A stretch of DNA of 64,000 nt from positions 806,001 to 870,000 of the forward strand of contig MU006222.1 of NCBI GenBank assembly GCA_010093685.1, read 5' to 3'. The translations under genes were made by a program, and so were the position numbers. This document shows, one piece after another, positions 1 to 10,936 of this stretch (position 1 is the first letter of the stretch; the number at the start of each line of letters is the position of its first letter). The notes beneath the pieces were generated by a model. It was not told the DNA's origin. It did no database searches and was given only the letters and a program-made list of their open reading frames with translations. The stretch comes from Ophiobolus disseminans. Its lineage: Eukaryota; Ascomycota; Dothideomycetes; Pleosporales; Phaeosphaeriaceae.

Positions 1-230
1 CTTCTTGGTATACTGAGCACGGTCATTGGCTGCTGACTATTGTTGGGTTCGGAGTGCACTGTAACCACACGGGCCCTATTGAATCTCTCAACGGTCAGAG
101 CGCGGATGGAAAAATCCGAGGTAGTGGTACCGTCGAAATGAGGGCGCAGCAATTTATCAGCGCCAATAAGATGCTTGGACACGCCAATCACTAATTGCAC
201 TCTGTAGCCGCCCGTGCTTGAATGGCGCAT
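1..230 (-). CDS. Partial ORF running off the left edge, unrecognised
   Basis: An open frame starts at an ATG at 230 on the minus strand and runs 76 codons to the window edge without a stop. It encodes a mixed, globular-looking sequence beginning MRHSSTGGYRVQLVIGVSKH. Just upstream of the ATG lies TTTCCAG, which could be a splice acceptor, so this may be an internal exon rather than the true start. Its 5' end is about 117 bp from the start of the P450 pseudogene on the other strand, so the two could share a promoter region. I do not recognise the family. An open run of this length can arise by chance, so coding status is uncertain. Confidence 0.35.
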   Translation of the reverse strand, partial: MRHSSTGGYRVQLVIGVSKHLIGADKLLRPHFDGTTTSDFSIRALTVERFNRARVVTVHSEPNNSQQPMTVLSIPR

Positions 231-347
231 GATGCTGGAAATTTGAGAAGACCGCCTGTGTTGATGTTTAGCGTGCAATAATCCTAAAATCTAAACTCTG
301 TTCAGCTTCTTCTTACCTTCCACTCAACCTCACAAGTTCAAATCATC

Positions 348-1944
348 ATGCCAGGAGTTCTCGCATCAGCGGCTACTGGTGCCGTTGCTCTCTTTGGGTT
401 CTTACATCTATTGCTGCATTGGATCCACGACGATTGAGAACCACCCATCGCACCAACTTCGATACCGTTCTTCGGCCACGTGATTGGTATTGCTAGAAAG
501 AACAGCAGATACTACGTTGAACTTCGGTTGGTTATTAGAGCAATCTACCTAACTGTTACTCACCTGACAGTCTCTCCAGCAACAAGTACCAACAACCCAT
601 CTACACGCTTCATTTACCAGGCTCAAGAATTTATGTAGTCAACTCTGCGTCACTTATTCCAGCCGTAAAGAAGCAGATTAAGGTTCTGGCCTTTCCTCCT
701 ATCGAGGCAGCGGCGGCCAAGAATGTATGCGGTTCGAGCAAAGTTGCGAATGATATCATTGAAACCAATCTCAATGGCGACGAAGGACCACGGGGTTATT
801 CAATCACTCACTACCCAGCGGTTCGACTAGCACTTTATCCAGGCGCTGGGCTTGATGCGATGAACCGTGTAATGGCCCAGAAAGTCGGTGCGTGCATTGA
901 TGAAATGGGGCAAAAGCTAGAGGTGAAGCTCTTCGCCTTCATCAAAAACAAGATCACCTTCGCAACCACCGAGGCGGTGTATGGGCCCCATAACCCCTTT
1001 CGTGACCCCAAGCTGGAGGAGAGCTTCTGGTACGTCTAGAGGGTATGCAGCTATCAGCGCTTGGTACTAACATAAGTCCATAGGAGTTTTCAACCTGGAT
1101 TCATGATACTCTTGATGCAATTTTTTCCCTCCGTGTTTGCGAAGGAAAGCCTTGCCGCACGAGATACCATCACGAAGGCTTTCGTTAAGTATTTCAACAA
1201 CCAAGGTCATCGCGAGGGTTCAGCCCTCATTCAAACTCGGTTCGACCACAGTACCGAGTACAAGATTCCGCTCGAAGATATAGCACGATTAGAGTGCGGA
1301 GGCGCTGTAGGTGTTCTTACCAATACTTCACCGGCATGCTTCTGGATGATATACCATTTATATTCAGACAATATTGTCTTGAATGGATGTTGAGAAGAAC
1401 TAGCCAAAGTCTTATCAAGCGACTCCTACACGACCGATGATAGTCGAACCAAGACAGTCCGAATGCTCGACATGACCAGAGTCAAGCAAGCGTGCCCAAT
1501 CTTGCTATCGACGTTCTAAGAGATGCTAAGGTTCCATAGCGTTGGCGTCTCTGCTAGGATGGTGGTGGAGGACCACCTACTGGACGGCAAATACCCGTTA
1601 AAAAAAGGAAGCACTCTCATGATCATCGGGTGAAAACGCATAATCCAATCTCATTTCGAGGATTTGGAGGTGGGTCCACGTTATGCCCTGGCCGCCACTT
1701 TGCAACGACAGAGATCATGGCATTTACTGCCTTAATGATCCTTCGCCGTGATATGACTCCTTCGTCAGGCAAGTGGGTGCGCCCTACAATCTTCAAGGCA
1801 GGTCTTTGGGAGACAACACCAATGCCGGACTTTGGCATCGATGTCACCATCACCCAACGGGCCGACGCCAATGATGCTCTAGAGTGGAGGGTCTTGATGA
1901 CCGACTCGGACAAAGGTGTCGAAGTCTCCGCTGAGGACATGTAA
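348..1944 (+). pseudogene. Cytochrome P450 pseudogene
   Basis: This is the remnant of a microsomal cytochrome P450. The N-terminal membrane anchor starts at the ATG at 348, and the haem-binding loop FGGGSTLCPGRHFA, with its Cys ligand at about 1684, is intact near the 3' end. Between them the frame is broken by in-frame stops at 435-437, 1391-1393, 1517-1519 and 1631-1633. The haem loop lies in another frame from the preceding segment. About 30 residues expected between the strand ending LKKGSTLMI and the haem loop are absent, which implies a small deletion. Two introns are still recognisable, about 527-579 and about 1030-1083. The general fold resembles fungal P450s of the CYP7/prostacyclin-synthase-like type (inferred). 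It cannot make a working enzyme. Confidence 0.85.
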
Positions 1945-3160
1945 TGGAGCAATGGTCGCTCCCAGAGACCGCCATACTCTCGGAATGGCACAAGTAGCAT
2001 GGTAATGGGTCGTCGCTTGGAAGTTGCATCGCCTTGTTCATTTAGTTGATAACATCGAGTGGAAGTTTGTCGTATCCGTATGTGTTGCCTCACCTTTCCA
2101 GCCGCCATGTCTAAGCGCTGAGTTGGAATGTAAATATGTTAGGGTATATAATATATTCAACATGTGTTATACGATTTTGGTTTAGGTTGCTCTAAAATAG
2201 GTCTAGCATATTATAAGCCTCAACATGCAAGTGCTCACATAAACTGTCCACAGCCCCTCTCCGGGCGCTGCGGTCTAGGAATGAATTATGGTCTATGTAA
2301 CACAGATGATAGGTGAGTCTTGTGTGCTTTTACACGTATCTGACCAATGGTGTTGTGACCCGGTGAAAGTGCCTAGGTGACTGTGAAGGTTGAATGAATG
2401 TCTCAGCCCAGTGCTCAGAATAAGTGGTGGACTTCAGCGACTCGGTCGCGTTGAATTGGAACTGAGTATGTTCCAAGCTTGGAGGGCGTATCGTGTGCGT
2501 ACACGAACACAACCTGAGTCAATGGGATAATGGCCGTTTTTAGCGCCCAGGACGGGTGTTCCGAGTCTTCGGAACCACAGCACCCCCTTCATTTTGCGGC
2601 GTCTTCGGTCCCTTCCAAACACACCTGGGCATGCACAATATTGGGGCTCAGTGCTTCTTCTACATGCGTACAGCGGCAGTTGTCTCGTTGGTCGGCTAAA
2701 ACGTGATGAGGGAGACACTCAGTGGGGGTGGAACGATGACGCCCCCCCATAAGAGCTTTGGAGTTTCGTATTTGCATGCAAGAAAGAGGCGCTCGCTGAG
2801 CTTCCAAGGTTGCCTTCTCCAGATACATTGGAAAGTCCAGAGTTAACGCGGGTCACAGGGATATAGAGATGTTCTACCAGGAGCAGTCTCAACCGTTTCC
2901 GCAAGGAGATTGAATCACATCATGCGCAGCCGTTGAAGCCCGTATATAACGCGCCAGTATCGCTCGCTCGGATTCGCTTTTACAGAGGATCTGCGTAAAG
3001 TAAACATTCCATACGGTCCATGCGGCTCAGCTGCACTTGGACGTGGTGCGGAAGACGTTATTGAGGATATGAGACACCCACCTCGCCCAAGCCAACACTG
3101 TCACTGCAACTCTCCGATCAAGAACATTTATCAAGAGAACTAGAACGTAGCGCACGCGAC
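1945..3160. other. Intergenic, P450 pseudogene to MFS gene
   Basis: No convincing gene. Short minus-strand ORFs between 2330 and 2904 overlap each other in several frames and show no family signature. The right part is the promoter of the transporter gene. Confidence 0.6.
2943..2949 (+). promoter_or_regulatory. Candidate TATA box of the MFS gene
   Basis: TATATAA about 212 bp upstream of the transporter ATG at 3161. Placement is reasonable for a fungal promoter with a long 5' leader, but no transcript start can be seen. Confidence 0.4.
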
Positions 3161-5009
3161 ATGTCAGCAGAGCCTTCACCCTCTTCTACTGAAGCCACAT
3201 CTGGGGAGCTCACAGAGCCCGGGAGCGAAACCACGAAGTCCTGGCGTTTCTACCTAATCATAGCAACGTTATCACTCATTGCCTTTGCGTCTGCCCTTGA
3301 AGGCTCCGTAATCGCCATTGCACTTCCACAAATTACTCATGAGCTCTCAGCAGGAGACAACTATGTCTGGATTGCAAGCTCCTATCTTGTGGCGCAGACC
3401 GCCATTCAGCCACTATGTGCTCAGCTGTCAAACATCCTTGGTCGTCGAAACCTCATGGTCTTCTCGATTGCCGTCTTTGCATTCGGCAGTGGCATTGCGG
3501 GAGGCGCGACTGACGCGCCGTTCCTCATCGCCGGCCGTACAGTTCAAGGGTAAGACGACCCTTCCATGAGCCGAACTCGCGTATATGAGACAAGTACTTA
3601 CGATAGCTAGGCTGGGTTCTGGTGGTGTCATGATGCTCATCGAGCTGATCATATGTGACCTTGTTCCGCTGCGCGAGAGAGGGAAGTACCTAGGCTACGT
3701 TCAATCCCCGACCGCCATCGGCGCGATTGTTGGGCCTGTGGTCGGCGGCGCTCTCGCTACCGCAAATTGGAGATGGATCTTCTACTGTATGTAACTCCAA
3801 TTGAGGCCACATACGCGACGCGTACTGACTACACAGTGAACATTCCCATCGCTGGCATCGCCATGATCATCATGATCATTTTCCTTCGTCTAAACCACGA
3901 GAAGCCGCGGTCATGGAAGCAGGCTGTCCTTCGTGTTGATTGGATTGGCAATGCCATTTTTGTCGCTTCGATTTGCTCTCTCCTCGTGGGTCTGGTATTT
4001 GGCGGCACTGTCTACGCTTGGAGTTCTTGGCGGGTCATTTTGCCCGTCGTTCTGGGGGCTTGCGGATGGCTTTGCTTTCATGTGTGCGTAGTGCCCCCTT
4101 TCCTACCTGCGACTTGACATGAACTGACTTCATATTCCCAAATCTAGATACGAATGGAAACCCCCGGCCTTTTGCAAAGAGGTGTCCATACCTCCGCGCA
4201 TCTTCGCGAACCGGACCTCCGTCGCAGGATTCTACATCGACTTCGTATCGTCTATGCTACTCCAGTGGGTAGCGTTCTTCTGGCCCATTTACTTTCAGGG
4301 CACCAGAGGGACATCACCGCTGAAGGCCGGAATATACTTCATTCCGTTTGAGGCGTTTCTACTTACAACAGCAGTTGTCGCTGGCGGTCTTCTGACTAAG
4401 CTGGGACACTATAGGCCTCTACACCTCGTCGGCTTCGTACTTAGTACTTTAGGTCCTGGACTTAACATTTTGCTTTCCGATTCTACTCCTAAAGTCGTCT
4501 GGGTCTGGTTCCAGATCGTCGACAGCATCGGAAGAGGTATCCTTCTCCCGACGACCCTACCTGCAATCATGGCATCGTTGCCTGACTCGGATGCTGCTGC
4601 TATAACGGGAATGTTCTCCTTCTTGCGCAGCTTCGGATTTATCTAGGGTGTCACCATCCCTGGCATCATCTTCAACGCCCAATTCGACCGAGCATCACAT
4701 CACATCAGCGACAGCGCTGTCCGTGGAACACTACAAAACGGTCGTGCTTATCAGTTCGTCAGCGGCGAGTATGTGCAAGCTCTTCCACCCGCTGTGAAGG
4801 CCGAAGTCATCACAGTGTACTTGCGCGCCCTTCGTGCGGTCTGGATCGGTGCTGTCGCCTTTGGTGCTACCGGACTTGTTGCCGTGTTGGTTGAGAAGCA
4901 CATTCCGTTGAGAACGGAGCTGGACACCAAATATGGGCTGAAGCATGAAGAGGAGAAGGCTACGACTGTGGAACACGGTACGATTGACACACGTACATTG
5001 GAGGGATAA
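3161..5009 (+). pseudogene. MFS drug-efflux-type transporter with one internal stop
   Basis: This is a 14-helix major facilitator (DHA2-like) transporter of the plasma membrane, of the kind that exports toxic or specialised metabolites (family knowledge). Exons are 3161-3549, 3611-3786, 3837-4083 and 4148-5009, with introns that splice in frame. Features seen include LGRRN after helix 2 (motif A region) and GPVVGGALA (motif C, the antiporter signature). The full frame would be 557 residues. Codon 437 is TAG (4644-4646) in the context SFGFI-stop-GVTIPG; homology to the family suggests a Trp codon there. All other codons downstream, including the last helix ALRAVWIGAVAFGATGLV, remain open. The truncated product would lose the last 120 residues, with helix 14 and part of helix 13, and is probably non-functional. 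A sequencing error is the main alternative. Confidence 0.8.
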
Positions 5010-6167
5010 AACATGCGTGAAAGGGGACTACGGGCACATCTCTCTTCATTCTCAGAAGGCAATACGGGGCCGCACGGCATCTATAACTTCTTAGCTTGCT
5101 ACCACTATCTACTTAATAATAAACATGAAACATTCGTTCCCCTGTCTAATGGCGTAACCTCTTCAGAGCTGGTGATGTCGACCTTTACCGAAGCTCAAAC
5201 GGCAGAGAAATAAATACGCCCAAGCCAATCTCCCAAAGCATTGAACGAGCAATGCAGACTAAAGCACGATGACCTTTGTACACATCAGTTGGCCTTAAAT
5301 CACATGGCGCAAACCTTTAACTCTGTCCCTTTTCTAACGCCATGGAACAGCACGGCCGCTCTTTGCGAACTATCAACTACAAGAGATCTAGCTCAAAAGC
5401 ACATCCACTCTCATATTCAACCTTCTTCCTGCTAGTCCGATGGCTTAAAGAGGGCATAAGAAGACGTCACAAAAGTGGCAACATAAAACTTCCCGCTGAG
5501 GTCTCTAGATTTGCGCGTTACCTGAAGGCATATAGGCCTGTGATATTGTAGCACTTCATGCGTGGACAAGTGCTTGTGACAACACGGTTCTGCTACCACA
5601 CCTCTGTCGTAACACCAACCTGTCTCGCTTTCTCTCTCTCGTTAGGACTTAGTACCACAAGTCCTCCACCGATGTGTTTTGCAATCACTACAGATCTGTA
5701 GCGTTTGGCAAGGATGTTGTCTAGTACATTGCTATTGCGTTTGTTAGAGTTCTATACGCGAAGATGGGCTAAGAATGTGAGGTTCTCCGAGTTGAGGTTT
5801 GACCTCAGATGTCGGGAGGAATGGCATTTGGGATTTGGGGAGGGGAAGAAGGGGTCAAATGGGCGGGACATAGAAGCGGGTCACGGCGCCTTGCAGACTC
5901 GGGAGCGACAAGCTAGTGAAGGAAAGGGAAAGAGGAAGTGTAGTAAAAAAAAAAATCAACGCTATATACCAGTACGGCATGTGATACCCGTTTTCGCACT
6001 CGAAACAATCCCGCTGATGAAGTACACAAGATAATAATTCCACAACATCCAAACATCCCCCGCTCAAAACATCAATATAATTACTATCCAACCAAAGGGT
6101 ATCCCGCACACTATATTTTCCCACCCCCCTCCCTTTCAACCCCCCAACCTACCCTCCCGTCAACCGC
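5010..6167. other. Intergenic, MFS to DUF2235 gene
   Basis: Region between two convergent genes. It holds short overlapping ORFs with no recognisable product, an A-run near 5945 and a pyrimidine-rich tract around 6115-6170 just past the stop of the DUF2235 gene. I see no gene. Confidence 0.6.
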
Positions 6168-8125
6168 TTACCTCTTCCCAATCCCATCCCACCACGCGCG
6201 ATCCTTCTCCCGTCGATGCGGCATCTCCTCCCTAATCTCCGTCTCGCGATCATCAAAGCTCGCACTCCTCGCGCGGCTCTTACTCCTCCTAGGCTCCTGC
6301 ATCGTCACACTACTCCTTCTTGCGCCCCTATCTTCGGCTGGAAAAGTCGAGCGCGGCGAAAACGTATCGCGGCGCATTTTGCGGGGGCTCGGACTCGCGA
6401 CACCGCTGGGCGCGCGCGAGTGGCTCATGTCGGCGGACACGGGGCGCGGGGCGCGGCGGGATTTCTTGGTTGATGCGGTGGCGGGGGGGCGCTTGTAGTA
6501 ATCGTATGTGCGTGGGTCTTTGCGTGCGAGTTCGCGTTCGAGGCGCCAGAGGGGCGCTTCAGGCAAGACGCGGACGCCGTTTGTGTCGCGGGAGCGGATT
6601 TTCCAAAACACCTCAGCGTCGCCGGCGACTTTTTGGATATCTGGGCCGTAGTCGACGACGAGCTTGTAGTTTTCTGTAAGGCCGCGGGCTTCGTAGGTGC
6701 CGCGGTCGAGGATGCCCGGGCCTTCGCGGCGGAAGCGTGTGCGGACGGAAGGGTGGATGTATTCGTTTGTTTGGCGGAGGGGGCGGTCGGTGTGGCGCCC
6801 GTTGAAGGGCTCGACGGCGGTGTAGTGCCCTGGTTTGCGGACCTGCGGGGGGTGGTAAGTATGGTGGGCGATATGCGAGAATGAAGATTAGAACTTACTG
6901 TGCTTCCTCCCAAGGCAAACAATCCCGTCAACTCGCTGTACAGTTTCCCGAAACTCCATGGTCTTATCTCGCCCTCCATCTTCTTGTAGTATTTCTCGTT
7001 CTGCTCATCCTGCTCGAATAAATACTCATCCCGCATATCCAAGAATGGTTCTAATTGGCTCATCATCCATGCAAGACTGATGTTGGCAATCTGCTCATCG
7101 TCGTATCCACCTCCGACATTTGCGTGAGCACCTGGGAACCAAACTTGTCGTAACGTTGTTCGATTTCCCTCCGGCTTTTCCCAGATGGCGGGCGAGAATG
7201 AGGATCGTTGTTCATCCAGCGCGAGTGCTTGGAAAGCATTTTCCACGCATTGGCTAAGTTTGGTGTCGTAGAATGTTGTTGCTTTTGACTGACGCATCTG
7301 CAGACCTGCGCGTTGAAGGAAGCCGATACGGGGTATACCAAGTGAGCCGACAGTATCCCATACACCGATAACTTTAATGGGAATGTCGAGTCTTGTGAGA
7401 CCTCTCCGTTCCAGCTCTTGTTTATATCGTGGATCTGATGCGCTGGGTTTCCGGGTGAAAGGTATGTCTGGATGTGCGGGTACGTAGTTATCATCTCGTC
7501 GGTGTTGGATGTCTTCGTAAACTTCAGGTAAGGCGTTGAGACCTTTCTTTGTCAGAAGCCCAATTTCACCAATCAGGCCCCCTATGCTACGAGCAGTGAA
7601 TGCACCTCGCGAGAATCCGAGGAGAAAGATTTCGTCGCCGTGATGGTAGTTGTTGGCCAGGAAGGAGTAAGCTTCTCGAACGTTGTCTGAAAGTCCTTTT
7701 CCTGTGGTTCCTCCCAGAAATCGCGAAAACTTAGTTCCTTCTGTGCCCAAACCAGAATGATAGTTCACGATCTGCTGGACACCATCCTGGCTGACCGCTT
7801 TGATAGCTCTTGATATTCGGGTGATGTTGCTTGGAATCGCCAACTTTCCATTCTTGTTTCCATCGTCCGAATCGTTCCAAGTCCCGTCACACGCAACAAT
7901 CAGTCTCTTGAACATCCCTCGTCCTCCGCTCAGTCCGGGGGCTTCCATCGAAAGCGGCCCATTCCTTCCCACACTTCGACTCCTAGCCCTGACGGGGACG
8001 TCAATGATCAAAGGCGATTTCGCGCGCCGCGACGGCGCTTCGATGACAATGGGCTGCGGATTCATCTGGGCCATCGTACTCGGCGCCCGACTCCTACTCC
8101 TTGCTCTTGATGGTGCGACAGACAT
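6168..8125 (-). CDS. DUF2235 (Tle1-like) alpha/beta hydrolase
   Basis: The protein belongs to the DUF2235 family, alpha/beta hydrolases related to the Tle1 phospholipase catalytic domain; the fungal substrate is unknown. Exons are 8125-6899 and 6842-6168, joined across a GTAAGT intron, giving 633 residues. The domain opens with FKRLIVACDGTWND and carries the nucleophile elbow LLGFSRGAF. Conserved blocks such as PIKVIGVWDTVGSLG and VWFPGAHANVGGGY follow. The C-terminal 100 residues are basic and Ser/Arg-rich, probably disordered. The first in-frame ATG is at 8125. However, the same frame stays open upstream to about 8358 with coding-like sequence and no ATG, so a further 5' exon is likely and the true protein may be longer by 75 residues or more. 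Cellular location is not evident. Confidence 0.85.
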
Positions 8126-8230
8126 TTCTTCAAATCTTCTCTTACTTCTTTTTGGGGTGTAGTTGGAATCTTCGCTTGACGATGTTGAGGTAAAGTACCC
8201 CGACCCGGAGTTGCTGCTAAAGGAGGCCAC

Positions 8231-9667
8231 TTCTGCGTGGTCGAGCCACTTGCGGACGTGGCCGAATGTGTCGTCAGACGGAATGACTCCTCGCGACGTG
8301 GTCGTCGAGTGTTTTGAAAGTGTCGGCTGTTGGGCGGTAACAACGTGCGCTGTCCAATGCCGACTCAGGAACTACTGCGGAACACTACGTGTGCGCAATT
8401 GGTTATGACTGTGTGCTTGATCTCGGTCTCGAATCCTCGTCCCTATTACTGTCGTAGTGCTTTTCTTGCGACACGCACTCCAACTCTTTTCAAAGCGACT
8501 GCCCTCTCTTCTCCTGCTGATTCTTCAGCCTGTTCGAGTCGCGGCGCTAAGCGTCTTCGGCAGCCTCGGGAACCTGCAGCAACTTCACTCTCGATGCAGG
8601 GCAAAAAGCTTCCGTGAATGTGAATGACGCAACTAGCAGAAAGGTGTCCTGAAAGAGAGGTCGCGCGCATGCGCACCAGCGTGCTCTTACATGCGAGGTT
8701 GGGCGTCGTCTTCGAGGTTTGCTGGCTGGGCTCGGATCATTGGGTCGCTTGTGATCTGATCACCAAAGCACCAGCCTCCTGTGCACTCAACGCCGTCTGC
8801 GAACTGCTGTGGCTGGGTGGTGGTCCTTCAAGTCAGTTGATGTTTGCCTGCTTGCCTGTTTGCCTGCATGCGTGCGACTCCATGTTGCGGACGCTATAGT
8901 GCGGCTCTTGCCTAAGTGAGGCTGCATCGTTCCCCCGACCGCAACTTCCTCATCTTCAAGCGCCAAGCTCCGGTAGTCAGGGATCGTCTGTTCATGAGCT
9001 GGTGCGGGTCCACACGGGGCATCTGGGCGAGTCGGGTGCAAGACTACCAGCCGGTGAAGGCCCAATTTTCGTGTTTAGTTGTGCATTAGGGAGTTGCCAG
9101 CAGAGCACATAATGCAGGGAGAGGCGCTTATATGTTGTTCATGTCGTGCGTGTCGCGTGGAGGCGGTGTAAGTAAGGGAGTACCTGACTGCACGTCTCCA
9201 AGATTCAACAACATAACAAATAATGTGCGGTGGCAGGGTATCAACTGTTTTTCAATTTCAAAGGGCTTTTATCTAGCGATCCTCCGCGGCCAATCTAGTC
9301 GCCTTCGTACAGTCCATCATGATATTGCCGGACAAGGACGTCGTGTCGAGTTACACCCAGTGCCTCGAATATCCCTTACGCGCAATCGTACACTCAAACA
9401 GCTAAACGTACAAGTAATCATCATCCAGCGCCAGTGGTCCCAAAACACCGTAAAGACCAGGCACTAGACTCCAGCCTGTAACCCAACAACAAACTCTAGA
9501 GTGTATGATGCAGCGTGAGCGGCGAATTAAAACCATCTAGGACAATTCGCATCCAAAGGAAAAAAGTCGAGATAATAATAACAAAGAGTATAGAAGCAGA
9601 TGAGAGCGAGCAGAAAATCGTAAATGTCGTATGCTGAGTAGATGGTCCGAATTATGGTTGCGAACTT
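8231..9667. other. Intergenic and 5' region of the DUF2235 gene
   Basis: The part up to about 8358 is probably upstream coding sequence of the DUF2235 gene (see that entry). Beyond it I find only short ORFs on both strands without family features. The segment near 9480-9660 is AT-rich and is likely the 3' UTR of the winged-helix gene. Confidence 0.5.
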
Positions 9668-10936
9668 TTAGTATTCGCCGAAGAGATCGTCGAGCTCGTC
9701 GAGCTCAATGGTCTCGGGACTCTTCATGGTCCAGTCCAGGTCGTCAATGTCGAGGCTGACGGCCTGATGTTTGTATGCGGGTGGGGGCATCTCGATATGG
9801 AGTACTGGCCTCAGCGCAGGGCTATGGGGCGCAAGGGAAGCCACAAATGCAGTCGCAGCTTCTAACTGACCGAAGAGAGACAGAGCAATCTCCGAGTTCT
9901 TGCGTGCAGCACTCTCCTCGGTCTCCTCCACGGTCGTGTGCACTTCTTCCATGATAACGTCGATCTTCTGTGTTGGTTCTAGCGAGGCGCTGGCAGATCG
10001 TCTGCGCTCGGCCTCCTGGCTTCTCCGTCGCTGCTGCAGGAACGATGCAGTTTGTGTGAACTCTCGCTCGTCCTTCTCCAGAGGAGGCGACTGTGCACGG
10101 CGGTTGTTCGCAATGTTCGCAGTGGTCGGCGGGTGACTTTGATTCGAGAAGGGGTCGATGCTGTTCTCGTCGTAGTCGGACAGGTCTAGTTCTGGCGAGG
10201 GCGACATGCGCGCTCTCGACCGCGCGTCCAGATCCTCCTCCTCGGATGCAGCGGACGACAGCGATGGCGTGATGATGCGCGCCGCAGCCGGGACACTGCC
10301 TCCATCTGCGGGGATCGGCTGGTGTGGGCACGTGCTGAGGAAGTAGTAGACGCGCTTAGGGTGGGTGCCGACCAGCTTCTTATCGAGCGGACAGCGGGAC
10401 AGGGCGGTCCAATTGCGCTTGAGGTAGGTGGCAAGGCGCGACGATATTATGGCGGCAGGATTCGCGGAGCTACGGCGCGTCAGCATGAGTAACACGGGCG
10501 GGTCTGGGCATCAGAGGGGAAGTGTGGGTGCGTACCTTTCGACAATGGGGGTAGTGGGCGATAGCACCATGGCAAGTTCCTTGAGCAGGTGCGGGCGGTT
10601 GCCTGTCTTCTCGAGCTGCTGAATGACGCCGACGACGATTTCGTCATCGATGCCCTGGGTGTCGACCTTTGTTTGCCCAGATTCGCCGCCCGGCGACGGT
10701 GGCGGCGTGTCTGCCACCCGCCCGGCGCTCTTCGGTCGCTGCTCATCGAAGCGCAGGGTCGTGGTGCGGGGCGGCGAGGTGAGCGATGCGAGCGAGTTGG
10801 AGTGTGTGCGCTTGACTTTCTTCGCCGAGTGCGAGTCGCTTGTCGAAGGCGGTGAGCGCGCGGATCGCGAGGCTCCTGGGAGGTGGATGCCGAGCGACGG
10901 CAGCGACAGCGACTTGCGCCGTGTGTTGTAGGGCAT
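9668..10936 (-). CDS. GDS1-type winged-helix nuclear protein
   Basis: Exons 10936-10536 and 10469-9668 are joined across a GTACGC intron and give 400 residues. The N-terminus has the conserved fungal block SLSLPSLGIHLPG, followed by a disordered stretch. From about residue 98 comes the winged-helix segment (VGVIQQLEKTGNRPHLLKEL, SSANPAAIISSRLATYLKRN and FLSTCPHQPIP), matching the GDS1 winged-helix family as I remember it. Yeast Gds1 is linked to growth on non-fermentable carbon, so a role in transcription is inferred. The C-terminal half is acidic and low-complexity, with a Q/R-rich helix. The intron falls inside the winged-helix segment, as judged by the continuity of the motif. Longer minus-strand frames overlapping 10480-11166 are shadows. 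Confidence 0.8.

Noticed and set aside
1623..2108. 161-codon minus-strand ORF
   Set aside because: It lies antisense to the P450 haem-binding exon, whose motif is unmistakable on the plus strand; no protein features of its own.
8421..8445. B-box-like TCTCGAATCC suggesting a tRNA
   Set aside because: No A-box at the right distance and no cloverleaf pairing around it.
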